From Hyalella azteca (Eukaryota; Arthropoda; Malacostraca; Amphipoda; Hyalellidae), in NCBI RefSeq assembly GCF_000764305.2, contig NW_025941643.1, positions 1-64,000 of the forward strand: a stretch of DNA of 64,000 bases, read 5' to 3'. The notes under the pieces were generated by a model. The model was given only the letters and a program-made list of their open reading frames with translations, did not search any database and was not told the origin of the DNA. Positions 10,141-22,832 of the stretch are shown here, piece by piece. The position numbers were made by a program, and so were the translations under genes. The first letter of the stretch is position 1. Each line of letters begins with the position of its first letter.

Positions 10141-13100
10141 CATCAGCTTGAATGGTATTTAAACTTATTGAGATAATAAATTTTAGGCTGGTAATTACCA
10201 TATTATTTGTGTTGTTGTAGTCTAAAGATGAAATCCAATACTGACACACGTTTCAATGATTCAAGAAATCACAATGAAATAAATTTGGTTTAGACAGTAT
10301 AATGATATCGTAAAGTTTATCTTAATATTACTAAAATTAAACTGGAAATTATTTATTGCACTACGTTCAGAAAAAGGTAAAGAATGTTCATGAGATATGC
10401 GAACAAAATCTTCGCTCATATATAATGTCATAGATTTTTTAAGTTATACCTCATTTAAAACTACAGCATGTGTAGTACTCAGCTATGTTTTAGTAACAAT
10501 TCATATATTAATAGAGAGCATGATTTCCTTTAAGGTTCTAAACAGACAAGCAGCTCTCGATCGTGACCTCGCTAGCAGAACAGCTAACGGGCATTTGGAA
10601 AATCACTGTGGTGGGCATCTCGGTGTACCGGAAGGATTTATTTGTGTCTCTGGGAGAGGATGAGTCGCCGTGACCCACTTCTCTAACAGCCGATACTTGC
10701 GGTGTAACATTCATAGAGAGTAAAACAGGCTCGACGCAGCGAACCCGTTTGGGACTGGACCTACCCAGCGGCTGGAGGCTCTACTCGGGACACTTTCATA
10801 TTATGCAGTCCGAAATGATGTCCTCCTTGTAGAACCAGAGAACAACTTTCTCAAGTTTCAGTATTACTAATCATTGTTTATAAAATACATTAAATATAAA
10901 ATATAATACGTTTATATACGTATTTAATGTCATTATAAAATCATTACTAATCGTTTTTGTAGCAAGTCATTCCATTTTGCGTTAAAAATTTTCCGTTCCG
11001 CATTTGAGGCTGTCATGAATTATTTTATTTATTTATTTTTAATTCATTCATGTTTTAGAGACGATCTGATGCAGACGCCTCAATGCAATCTGGACAATAT
11101 ACCTGAGTACCAAATATACTCGTGAGCACAGTGTGCTCAAATGAACCGAACCCTCTGCCTATAAGAGTGCTCGAGTCAAGTGACAGAGCCGTATTTCCCC
11201 CATCAGCTTTATCATACAAATAACTTATTGTCATAACATAGAGAAAACAACTTGAAATCCACAAGTTGAAAAAGCAAATAAGAACTGTTACAATGTTCAA
11301 AAAGGCAAGCAACTGCAGTATACTGTTAATAATAAGTTTAAAACTTCCATGATCTAACATGTGTCCATTACAACGTGAATATTTTTATGGCTTCGTTATT
11401 ATAAGCTTTTACCAATAGTTTCTTCTTTCACTGAAAATCGCTTCAAACAATGGAAGATTTATTAATTGCTGCACACGTGACTATGATGAGACTGAAAACA
11501 ATAAGTAATCCTTGTGTGTATTTTCTTTATTATTATTTTTGATGATGGCTGTTGTAACAATATTTTAAATAACGGAAGATAATATACATATGACGGAAGT
11601 CTGGCATCACAATAGGAAGCTTGCTAAATAAAACTAAAATGTAGTCTTTATTTTTTTAATTGTCCTCATCAACTCACTACCTTAACTTGCTAGTAAATAT
11701 TCAAAACTTCAAACGGTTCCGAATATTGCAGTATGAAGCAAGATGCTCTAAACCGTTACACTGCAAGTAACACAATTGTTTGAGAACTAATAGTTTGATT
11801 CCAATTTTAGAAAATTACATTTTAGTTTCTGGCTTCTCAAGAATATTGCTCATAATAAGTAATTAACTATTTAATTACATGTTATAAAATTTTTTACCAG
11901 ATGTGAAACCATTTGTACGATAAAATTCCTACCGGCTTTCACGACCTCGGAGGCAAGAGACGGGGCGCTCTCGATGTCATTGCGCTGTCCTACTTGCAGT
12001 CTTGCCTGAGTGGCGGCAGAACATCTTCACGCCAATCCAATCTTTGCCGCTGCCACGTCTTCTGCTGCTCCACTATAATAACCTTAAGTGATAATTGTGC
12101 GTGAGCGAGGGGATAAAAACTCTATGTGGAGTGGGTCGCTGGCCCAAGGATGGAACTCGACTTGCTACGTGGATGTCTTCCCTCACGTACGAGCGATTGA
12201 CTTGGTATGGGTTTTCATTAAACAATATAACTCAGAAGTCAAGTAGATATTATAACTCAGAAGCAAATTATGTCCCGGTAAGTGGATTTAAACAATACTG
12301 ATGGTTAATGATACATATTAAATATAATTATGGTTTCGCCCACAAGTAACCTTGACAAAAAGAGGACGAGACTGGTTATATGGATATGGGTCACGAGCAC
12401 TAGAATGGAATAAGAATAATGTCCGTATATTATTGATGCAAAACATAATAGAAACTGTCTACACCACACTTGCATAAAGTGATGTTATCATGATACGAGT
12501 GCCAGTCTCACATATTTACATGGAAAGTATTAATCATAGACAATTTGCTTCCTCCACAGTCCAGCAAACAGATGCGGATTTTGTTTACATGCTTTAGCAG
12601 ACGAATCCGATCGGTGCATGGCGATGGAAACCGTCGTTGAGCTCTATAATATTTCCATTAGCTCATGCAATGCATTTACATCCAGTTGGGACTTCAGCAG
12701 CGCGAAATTCGTGAAACCAACATACTGCGAATTATTTATATGATGCGGCCGGGGCCGGGCGGAAATAAAATATCAAATAAAGTCACCAGTTGCATTAGAA
12801 ACACGTTAACGATTTCAAACAGGTTATCTGGAAATGGCTAAATTTTTCAAACACCAAAAATAAACGTTATAATGAATATTCAAATTGACTAGAGACATGG
12901 TAAAATTAGTGTAGAACTTATAAGACCCAAAAATTAAAATCCTATTTTTGACTCATGTTCTACCATCGACCAATGGAAGATATATGCTGCTCATTATTAA
13001 TTACACACGTGAGCAGGCAAGCATAGAAATAGAAAGTATTGGAAATTGCTAAAGAACTATAAACAAGAACAATATAAATGCACCACAGGTAGCAGGGCTA

Positions 13101-16100
13101 TCCTAAATGATAGACCTAATTTGATGAATTAATATTTATTTATGGATAAATTTAAAATAAATAATTCATACAATGGGCGTAGCCGTAGGCCACAAATTTT
13201 ACTCTTAAATGAGCCCTGGAGTCAACGCCCAGCTTCACCATGCATTAACTTTGATGTTTGTAAGTTAGTTGATGTTTCTAAATTAGTTGATGCTTCTAAA
13301 TCAGAGGCTCTCAAGCATATTGTGTAAACACCAGTTAAAGGTCCCGCCGAGTCGCCGAGTACCTTAACCTTAAAATTCTCAACACTCGTATATTCACTTA
13401 ATTAATTGAGCTTATAGTACGATGATTATTAGGCACAGAATGATTATTCTCCACACCTTACACCTTTAGTCCAGTTTATTGCTTTTTTCAGAACGTAATA
13501 AATAGCCAAATTTCCTTATTGTCATTTATAACCATTCAAAGAGACTAAAGTACGTAAAAATGAATGAAATGAACAGTTAGATTACAAACAATAATCGAAT
13601 AACAAAGTTTAAAGGTTGGTGAAGACTGACATAATTTTTCTTTAATGTCCAAGGAATTGCAAAAAATATGAACCAATATTTATAAGAATAGATCATGCCA
13701 GCTTATTTAAGTTATTCATATTGTTATTCTTGCTTCCAGCGAACTATCCAAGACGAATGTTGCACTGCAACGATGGTACTACTAGTACGGTCTTTTCTTA
13801 ATAAAGGTTGAATCGTATAACGAGCGAGTTGGCCAGGCGTATGCGCATTCATTGCGTATACTTTTTTTTAGATAAATATTCATTCAATATCATCAGCTTT
13901 AGGCCAGATATCCTCGTATCGAAAAGGCTCATAACAGTTATAGAATAAGCGAATATGTTATGCAAATTGTTCGATGAATTTAGCAAGTGATTGTTTTTAA
14001 TTCATTAAATAATTAAAGTGTTACTCTAACAGATGAACTTTACTCAAAATAAAACACGAATTTCGTATAGGCAGAATTTTGCTAGTTGAATTGAAAACAT
14101 ATTATAAAATAATCAATTATTGCATTTCCGCTTAATTAATTTAATGAAATTATGATGAAATTCTGGGCAAAAAACAATACAATATAATAATAATCCATTG
14201 TAGCCTCCAGTAGTGGAATATTTGTGTGAATATTCTGGGATTCTCGAGAGCGAAGAACAAGAAAATTAACCATAGCGTACGCCGTACGTATATATAGTCT
14301 AGTTGACCAGTACTTGTCTACTACTTGATAACCCCGTAGCAGTGTGTGTTGTTATGCTACTTTCCTCTGGACTTCGTTGCAAAATTTTGTGTAATGAACG
14401 TCGGCACCTGCAGAGGTATGATTCAGATATATTTTTACTGTTATTTTTTTTTCAGTATGTTCTGCTGCAATACGATTTGCGATAGGTATAAATATACGAA
14501 TTTAGATGTAGTATAAGATCCTCATTTGGGTTTATACTTTTTTTATCTATGGATCTAGTCTTGTTGAAGCCCAGTCCCAATCCGCCGCTCCTGTGCTGAG
14601 TTATTCTTGTATGTGGGTTAATTCAATTTATTATTCTTAGATTGTTGTTAGTTTTGATTACAAAGTTGTAATGTTCTTTGAGTTAACCTCGGAACGCAAG
14701 ATCATCACATAGACACAAATTTTTTTGTGCATAAGTATTCTTATAATTTTTGATGCTCATTTAGTTCATGTTTAATTTGAATCTATAGAATAAAAAACGG
14801 AAAAGCCACTTTTTACAATACATAATTTTATGACGGTTTATATATACCGTTTCCCTCCAACTACGTCGACCTCATAGGAAGAACCATGCAATGCCATTGG
14901 CCACTTACGATATTTTTGCCCAAATAATATAAGACAAATTCAATATAAGATGTAACGACATACAGTGATTAGAAAAATAACAAGTAAATTTTTCAATTTA
15001 AAATGAAAATGAAGTCACCAGAAGGTTGAAAAAAAAAAAAAACATTAGATTCGGTTATGTTTAGTTCATGAGTATGCTTTTCACATGACGGTTAAAAAAT
15101 TGATAAATTGCAATAAAATTAGCAAAATACTATCTAAATGAAATAATGAAAAAAATCTCCATAACACTGATATCTAATGCACGCAATGATGCGTATCAAC
15201 TCTAACCTAGACTGACTTTCTTGTTACCTTTCTTACAATAATTAATATTACAGATGAGAATAACTTATTTGTGGAATTCCGAGATTGTGGCGTATATAAC
15301 TGGTATGCAAATTCATCATAATAACTGCTCAATATCATCTCATTGCTTGTCACTTAAACATAGGGCAAGGGCTGCTAAATCTTTCTAAATCAATCTAAAT
15401 GAGTGGCAATTTAGTAGAAATTCGGTTGAAAAATAAATTAAAGATTTCGGAATTATTTCAAGTGTACATTATCGAACATTTTGTATGTTCGAGCTCTCTA
15501 ACCAGAAATTAATCGAAATTCCCTGAAAGTTTTGAATGCAAACCACGATTAGTACGATGCAGAACATAGGACAATCTTTCATCAGCTGCAAGTTTAAAAA
15601 CAGCCAAAAACGAGTTTGACTGCTGATAAATGCTTCAATCGCCCCCAATTATCCTGAAAAGTTTTATGCTCTCGAATCTCTTGTTGAAGATGGCACGACA
15701 CTGCCCCATCAATATGATCGTGAAAAAGTAGTTCCGTGAACCGTCTTTAAACGGATGTATTGTCCATCTCCTCATAATGACCTGTTTCAAACAGGAAGAA
15801 GCAATAAAAATACATTCCCTTTGGGTGCAAATTAATGACCCTGGCTCCTTCGAAATTCATTCTCATACTGTAAAAGGAAAGTCTAAATATTTCACTGTCT
15901 TGACGAAGACTAATTACGAGAACCTCCGACGAGGAAAGGTGTGTGACTCCCTAACAAATATTAAAAAGAAAATTGGGACGAGGAAGCTGCTGCATCAATG
16001 ATGATCGTATCGAGAAGAGGTGCACGACTGAAGAGGTTAGAAAGCCCGTTGTCGAGGCAATGCCTGTCAGTCGGTTGGCAACAGTCAAGAAGTAAGGTTG

Positions 16101-16272
16101 AGGTTGCTATAGCACTCCAGGCTCCGCCAGTCAGTTGCCTCAGTCGCAACGCACTCGAACCCGGTAGTTCGTTCAACGTTTTGGCGGGCGATTGTGCATC
16201 GAGTCCTCGAGGCAGGCGGTTAAAGAGCCAAACTTTTTGCTTGAGACTGGGATTGTTGAAAATAAAGGCACA
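10141..16272. other. Intergenic DNA upstream of the PAN-domain exon
   Basis: No supported gene. A minus-strand open frame at 11055-11360 would encode a hydrophobic N-terminal half and a polar tail but has no supporting context. A 14-A run lies near 15028. From about 16020 the sequence becomes GC-richer and carries several TCAGT initiator-like words (for example 16131-16135 and 16140-16144), compatible with a transcription start and 5' untranslated leader for the exon at 16273. Confidence 0.45.
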
Positions 16273-16588
16273 ATGAGAGTCACTTTAAGATTTTTCTTGC
16301 TACTGGCATTTGCTTACTCTGTAATGGCCCAAAAGCTAGTACGGCGGCGGCAGAGACGTCCAATGCAAATTAGTCCTCGCTCGAACTTGCAATGCGATGG
16401 CGATTTAGAGTTTGAATTGATCACCGGATTCGTGTACTCGTCAGCTGACGATATTATCGAGTCAAACATTGGAGCCCTGCAGATGAGCGAGTGTTTGGAA
16501 CAGTGTCGAAAACGCCCCACGTGCCTCGCTCTAAACTTCGAGACTGGACTGTGCGTTCTATTCAAAACTGCTGCTGGTGAAGACTCAG
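16273..16588 (+). CDS. PAN/apple-domain secreted protein, first coding exon (partial)
   Basis: The ATG at 16273 begins a classical signal peptide (residues 1-20: positive start, then a leucine/phenylalanine-rich core, with cleavage likely around the alanine/glutamine at 19-20). A polybasic stretch follows at residues 24-29 (RRRQRR), and a PAN/apple-type domain from about residue 41. Its cysteines are visible at 41, 74, 78, 84 and 94, in the spacing ECLEQC...TCLALNFETGLCVLF typical of PAN domains in arthropod extracellular proteins. The exon stops at 16588 in front of a strong donor (CAG|GTACGT), leaving a phase-1 intron after 105 codons, so the domain is completed in a later exon. In arthropods this first-exon arrangement is known from PAN plus ZP apical matrix and cuticle proteins (the nyobe/neyo group), and that is my best family guess. 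No ZP domain or second exon was found in this window by eye, so the gene symbol is left empty. Higher GC and balanced codons support real coding. The product would be secreted or membrane-anchored at the apical surface. Confidence 0.8.
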
Positions 16589-18704
16589 GTACGTATTCTA
16601 AAAACCTTTTCTGCACTTTTACAAAATGCTCGAGGGTTTCGTTGATAATTTCTAAAATCCATCATCATAATCAGGCCTACAACTAAACTCTGATCAAATA
16701 ACATTGTCAGGGAAATTTTATTCACTGTGGATCCATATAAACGATTCATAGTAATATTCCAGAAGCATGCTAAAGCTATCAGTTTCTTACCACATTACTC
16801 AGGTAACTTTATTCCAGCTAATATAACTCACGATCAAAAAGGTTGTAGTGAATATCATGTTGCACTTATTGTGCTTCAAGTGGCTGCCCTCACTTGAGCC
16901 TGGCAAGAGTCACTGACAGATCGCTACCTTATCTGCGCTGAAATCTCCTAGAGAAGACGATTTGATAACATGAACAGTGCTGAGTTTCGCACCTGTAGTC
17001 CAGCCAGAAAATTTCATTCCGTGGTCTTCATTTTCCAAAAGCACATTTTCTTATTATTTTTCTCATATTATTGCTAAAACCATGTGCAAATTTTGATTCG
17101 ATGATCATTTACTTAGCTTATTGTGTACCTATGTCCCACGGCAGATAGCAAGCTACCGGCTGTCCTTGTCCTCGTTAATGCGCTTTCCCACGATGCAACC
17201 TAACCTACTGAGGCTAACCTCTTACGTCTGATGATTGTTAGCGCGGTGTTGCTCGCTATCAAAGCGTGTCATATGCCCCGCTAGAACAGCAGGGTCCTGC
17301 TGATAACCTCAATTTTCGTCGGCATTCCTGACGATTTTTATGGCTCTACAATACGTGTGTCATTCTTTAAATAAAATAAATTTTTCATTGAAACAAGACT
17401 TTATGCAAGAATTAAATTCTTCAAAGAAATTTTAGATTGGACAATTTTATCGAAAAAGGATTGGGTCTTTGGACGGCTAATTTTGCCGTAGGAATTTTTA
17501 AGTTATTTTCTGTTGGTAAAATACAATTGCTTGATTGTCGGATGAAGGCTCGGTTGTACAGCAGCTACTTTCTTACGACAGTGATTTTTGCGATTCAATG
17601 CTGCGAGCATGAAATTTACCGCTAATTGCAAATATTACCCAGCCTTTGATTATTAATATATTAATTTTACCCAGCTAGCGAATTTGATTCGCCTCTCTAC
17701 TCTGACACAGAATCAGCCAAGGAAAACAAGTTATTTATTGAACCAAATTGATGATGTTGCATTAATTTCTTTGAGATAGAGAGTTCGTGGTTTTGGAAGT
17801 TGCAGGATAGTTGGAACCTACAGAATCTGCAAATGTGTTTAAAATACAACGGAAGCATTTAATGAAGTCTACAATATACACGAAAGAATAAACGTTCTTG
17901 GGCATGCAGAGTTCAATCGCTCAATTATTTTGCAAAGTCCAATACTTTCTGATTATTGACTTGACTCTCCTCATAATTTCACATTTTTAATTTGTACCTA
18001 TTAATATGTAATATATAAATTTCAGTAATAAATAATCTCTAGGCTATTTATCGGAGGACTAACGAAAAATTTTTTTCTCAAAAATCATTTAACAAGCTTC
18101 AAAATAACAATTATTTTCATTAAAACACACCCAATTTGCCAATTCTCTTAGCTTGATAAATTTTCCACAACTCCTTCGAGACTTTAACTCGCGGAAGGTT
18201 TCTTCATACTTTCTGTTCATTGATTGATGTTTATGTATCCCGACCTCTGCACAGTAGTTCATTCCATTCAGTAAATAAATACCATAACGATTTACTCCTC
18301 TTCAATTGCATCTTGATTGCGAGTAATAGTTGAGCGATAATTGCTATTTGTCTCTTCAGTCAAACTCGTCAGCCAGCGCAGCTGCCACGCTGGCATCATC
18401 GCGTTCTATTTTCCCGGGCAGGGAAGCTGGCTGACACCGTTAGGTTAGGTTGTAGGCATCACCACGGGCAAGGGGGGGAGGAAGAGTGCGGGTTGGGTAT
18501 GAGGTGCAGCAACCTCCTCTGGGCGGAGCATCAGGGTTTTATAGTCATCTTACTTCTCAATGTCGAGGATTTCTCTCTGGAATGCTAGCGGAGACGAATT
18601 GTTTTTACGATAAATGGATTATAAACATTATAAGATTTAGCGGAAATTTAGTTTTTACGATTCTTCCATTACATTCCTAGCTCTTAACATGGTTACTTGT
18701 ACCA
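16589..18704. other. Probable intron or intergenic DNA downstream of the PAN exon
   Basis: It begins with the donor GTACGT. No second exon was identified. Near 17199 and 18441 there are CCTAACCTAACC / TTAGGTTAGG words, common as dispersed motifs in some insect genomes. No gene is supported. Confidence 0.4.
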
Positions 18705-18899
18705 GGATTGTCAGATGGCCTAAAAATGGTCAAGTCCGCGGACAAAAAGGCCCGTAACTCAATATATACTAGTATATTTGTAGGTTCCGGTGTAAAAATT
18801 TCATTTTCCTTTTTTTCTAATTTTTCAAATATAATAAGGAAGTACCGCCATCATAAATTTTAGCGGGCCAACGCAATTAAAAATATTCAAATCGCGGAA
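18705..18899 (+). repeat. Dispersed repeat, about 195 bp, copy 1
   Basis: It aligns as inverted complement with 37992-38189. Shared words include TCAATATATACTAGTA, AATAAGGAAG, CATCATAAATTTT and CCAACGCAATT. No coding frame. The class is unknown. Confidence 0.7.
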
Positions 18900-20707
18900 T
18901 TTGTATTGAAAAAATAACATCCGGCAAGCTTGACTTGGACTTGAGCTAAGACCATACATTTAAAATCTTCCAATTATGAAGAGGCTAAAACTGTGTAGTT
19001 TAAAATTATGCGTTCGAATCATGAAATTGCATTTTATACCTTACATTCTGCTTAACTACTCTGATCTCCGTCTGTTAATTAAATGTTCTTACTTCAAAAG
19101 AGTCTATTTGAAAGCCATCTTTCTACCGAAGATTGGCCTGACCCGGAGCATAGAAAATAACCTCGCGTCCTATAGCTCAGGCGATTGCAGGTTCTCCCAG
19201 TACTTATTCTCTGACATAAAAGCTCTCGATTGCTGAAATTAATTGTTTTAATTTTATTGTGTGTAGTGTTGTGTAAGGATACAAAATTTTTCAGCTATTT
19301 CATTAGAGTCATGTTTCATTAGAAATGGGCTTGTAAAGGGGTTTTTACTTTATCAACGCGATTCGAGAAAAAATAATTTTCATTAATTTCTAAGAAAAAT
19401 TTTTATTTTTATTTTACTTACGTTAAGCTGCAAACACTCTGTATGGGTAATTTTAGAAGCAAGCCATGAAAATGAATAACTCTTCTTAATATTATTGATG
19501 ATTTTTGTAATTCTAGCCGAGCGCTTGAAACATTCACCAAAATCAATTGATTGGAAATGGGTTGGTTATTGCCAAATTATTCCTTAATATGCAGACCAGT
19601 GTTAACTGTCGCACGTAAATGCTTCATGACAGTCTAAATAATTAAAACGAAGTAACACAATCCCATTGAAACTTAGTTTCCCACCAGATGTCTGAAAATG
19701 GCGTAACGTTTATTCAACGTTGTTTCAACGACATAAACTCGCAACCAACGTTGATTCAACTTCATTTGCCTGGAGGGCATTGGTTCATACGGGGCTTCGC
19801 TGCAGCCAGCGCTCACGGCAGAAATCTCTAAATATTCTCTGCTCTGTCACGTAGCGTTTAGCTTGATCAACCAATACGTTTCTAATGTTAAGATTCAAAT
19901 TTTTTCCAAGAATTGATAGTCTGAGAATCACTTCACAGATTTTTCTTCCATTAAGCACTTAACGGTACGGTGATCTTTCTGTGCAAGGCCTCCAGCTGCT
20001 TCGTATTCCTGCATCACGACGGGCGTGTGAATGCTTCCCAAGAGAACTGATAGTCTCTCAATTTGTTTTAAACGAATGCAGCATAACAAGTTGTACATGT
20101 ACTTTACCTTTTGTTCTATCTTCTTCCTACGGATCGAATCATAGGCATTGAAGTTTCCAGTTAGACTGAGTTTGCTTTAAATTGGTGTAATTCCAGCAAT
20201 TTAATCATGCTACTCCCACGGTTGAACGCCAATTGTCAAGGAGCATGAATACACTAGAGATAGAAGGGTGGGCGTTATCACGCAAGTGTCTTGAAGTTCT
20301 TCCTGTCAGGTTGAGGTGAATTCCGTTCGGTTGGTGTGGACAGGATGAAGTGTATGATCATAACCGAAGCGACCTTGACGCAATCTTCTGAAGACGCCAC
20401 ATGTCTTGTACTGCGCCATGTTCAAAACCTCGATAGTCTTGAAATGTAGTTAAATTTATGAGGAGTCCGAAACAATATGTTGCTGCGGTAATTCAGTTTA
20501 TTCAGTTATTAATTAATTAATCAATCAAGTTTCATTACAAATTTTATTTAATAATCTTTCGGAAGGCAGACTATAGTATTTTGGCGTAATTTTGCAGAAG
20601 CCTTTCTTCTATGCAAGTTCGTCGTTATAGACCAAAGCATACTTTTTGTTAACAATCTTTTTATTTGTTTTTTACCACGTTTTTCGATGAGTCGAACGAA
20701 ATTTTTT
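18900..20707. other. Intergenic DNA
   Basis: Nothing supported. Near 19708-19760 short TTCAACG words repeat three or four times. Confidence 0.45.
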
Positions 20708-21456
20708 GCTGGCGCCGGGAGACCAATAAGCAGGTTATCAAATAAACATATCAATGGAATGCGAAGTTTCGAATATACAATATTCATTATCGAGCAGGTG
20801 AAGGTTTTGCCATACTTGAAATTGAACTTTTAGAAATGACAGTAGTGCAAATCAAGGGTATTGTGGACATAGTTTGAAATGTAAGCCTAAAATTACTTTG
20901 AAAATATTTTCAGCGTTCGGACGAGTCCTGTGGACGTCCGGATAGCGAAAAATAAAACTTCGGATCCACTACAAAAATATGAATATTAAAAACCTTATCA
21001 TGAATAATAATCCCTGTAAAAAATCTGGACTGCATCTCTGTGATGTTTAAATCCTGGCTGAGACAAGATGACAAGAGAATGCTGGCGCCGGGAGATCAAT
21101 AAGCAGGTTACCAAATAAACATTTCAATGAAATGCGAAGTTTCGAGTAGGTATACAATATTCATTATCAAGCAGGTGAAGGTTTTGCAACACTCATAGTT
21201 GAACTTCTAGAAATGACACTTGTACAAGTCAAGGTTATTGTGGATATAGTTTGAAATTTAAGCTTAAATTACTCTGAAAATATTTTCAGCATCCGGACGA
21301 GTCCTGTAGACGTTCGGATAACGAAAAAATAAAACTTCTGATCTGCCAAAAAAAATTCGAATATTAAAAACCTTATCGTGAATAATAATCCCTGTAAAAA
21401 ATCTGGACTGCATCTCTGTGATGTTGAAATCCTGGCTGAGACAAGATGAGAAGAGA
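20708..21456. repeat. Tandem duplication of a 373-bp unit
   Basis: Unit 1 (20708-21080) and unit 2 (21081-21456) both begin GCTGGCGCCGGGAGA and align throughout with scattered substitutions and small indels. Each carries a conserved inverted word around CGGACGAGTCCTGTGGACG (20917-20941, repeated near 21296-21320). Minus-strand open frames across unit 1 are not conserved in unit 2. Confidence 0.9.
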
Positions 21457-22294
21457 TAAGAATAATATAATTTTCTATTTCATCGAAGCTCCGATTAAAA
21501 ATTAAATTTAAATGCTGGGTTATTAATAAAGATTTTCGACTTCTTCAGTTGGATGTTGACTTAGGCAATGATACGGTTTCGTAAGATTCCATAAACATTA
21601 GCGCCAACGTGAACTTTGATATGGACCCAGGCGTTGGCAGCCGGTTTTCGATTTCGCTCAGCATTTGCTGTTTTTCCGTAGTACGCCCATCAGCTTTCGG
21701 CCGTAAATCGCCAGAAAGTCAGCGCAATCCTGATTTTTAGTCGACTTTTTCTCAGGTTGAGTTTCTAAGAAAGCTTCCAAAAAGCAGCCGCTGATCCCGT
21801 CAGTCAGCGTGTTTGAGCCTCCAAAGAGGGGAAAATTCATTTTAAAGGTTGAACAAGAGACGCACGGATTTGCCGTGTGACTGGTGAAGAAACTTTAGTT
21901 GTTCTTTAACTACCACTGCTTGAAAGTCGTGAAGCATGCACTCTCACTAAGTTACAGCACACTGTGGATGCCCAAGGTAAAGCGTTTTTCTAGTGGCATT
22001 AGCTTTGAGCAGGTTTGCTTTTGCTCTTATCAGGGTAAGATTTCTTCAGATTTCTTAAATAACATTAATTTGAATATAGATGTTCACTGAAGATGCAGCC
22101 CATAAAATGGCGCTTGAAGCGTTAGAAATTGAGAGTTTGAGCCCGGAANTAAGCATTCGGTGATCAGTCGATAAGGTTTTCAATTTGCTATGTCGCAGAC
22201 TAAATTTAAACGAACGCTTCATTCTTTCCTGAAGTTCTTTTCTTCGATACGCTTACCATGACCAAAAGGACATGCAATATCAGAGCTTCGGAAG
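21457..22294. other. Intergenic DNA with a single-N join
   Basis: A lone N at 22149 marks an assembly join or unresolved base. A 60-residue minus-strand frame at 21658-21840 has ordinary composition but no supporting context and is not called. Confidence 0.45.
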
Positions 22295-22832
22295 CATGCA
22301 TGAAGCAATAATTGGCTACTGTCATTAAAATATATTAATATGTCATGCATGAAGCAATAATTAGCTACTGTCATTAAAATATATTAATATGTCATGCATG
22401 AAGCAATAATTTGCTACTGTCTATAAAATATATTATATGTCATGCATGAAGCAATAATTTGCTACTGTCTATAAAATATATTAATAAGTCATGCATGAAG
22501 CAATAATTTGCTACTGTCTATTAAATATATTATATGTCATGCATGAAGCAATAATTTGCTACTGTCTATAAAATATATTAATATGTCATGCATAAAGCAA
22601 TAATTTGCTACTGTCTATAAAATATATTAATATGTCATGCATGAAGCAATAATTGGCTACTGTCTATAAAATATATTAATATGTCATGCATGAAGCAATA
22701 ATTTGCTACTGTCTATAAAATATATTAATATGTCATGTATGAAGCAAAAATTGGCTACTGTCATTAAAATATATTAATAGCGCCATGCATGAAGCAATAA
22801 TTGGCTACTGTCATTAAAATATATTAATATGT
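22295..22832 (+). repeat. Minisatellite, eleven units of 48-50 bp
   Basis: Each unit starts CATGCATGAAGCAATAATT and ends TATATTAATATGT. Units 1, 2, 10 and 11 carry CTGTCATTAAAAT; units 3-9 carry CTGTCTATAAAAT or, in unit 5, a close variant. The variant block is therefore internal, which suggests the array grew by amplification from its centre. Confidence 0.95.

Noticed and set aside
11055..11360. 101-residue minus-strand frame with hydrophobic N-terminal half
   Set aside because: Length is only slightly above chance for AT-rich DNA, there are no splice or promoter signals, and no family was recognised.
14289..14311. TATATATA with CAGT downstream as a core promoter
   Set aside because: The spacing is about 20 bp rather than about 30, and no credible coding start follows.
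16314..16616. 100-residue minus-strand frame
   Set aside because: It is the shadow of the PAN-domain exon on the plus strand.
20917..20950. Possible hammerhead ribozyme (CGGACGAGTCC ... GCGAAA)
   Set aside because: The first core reads CGGACGA instead of CUGANGA, and the GAAA does not follow the GTCC/GGAC stem directly. The word is better explained as a simple inverted repeat.
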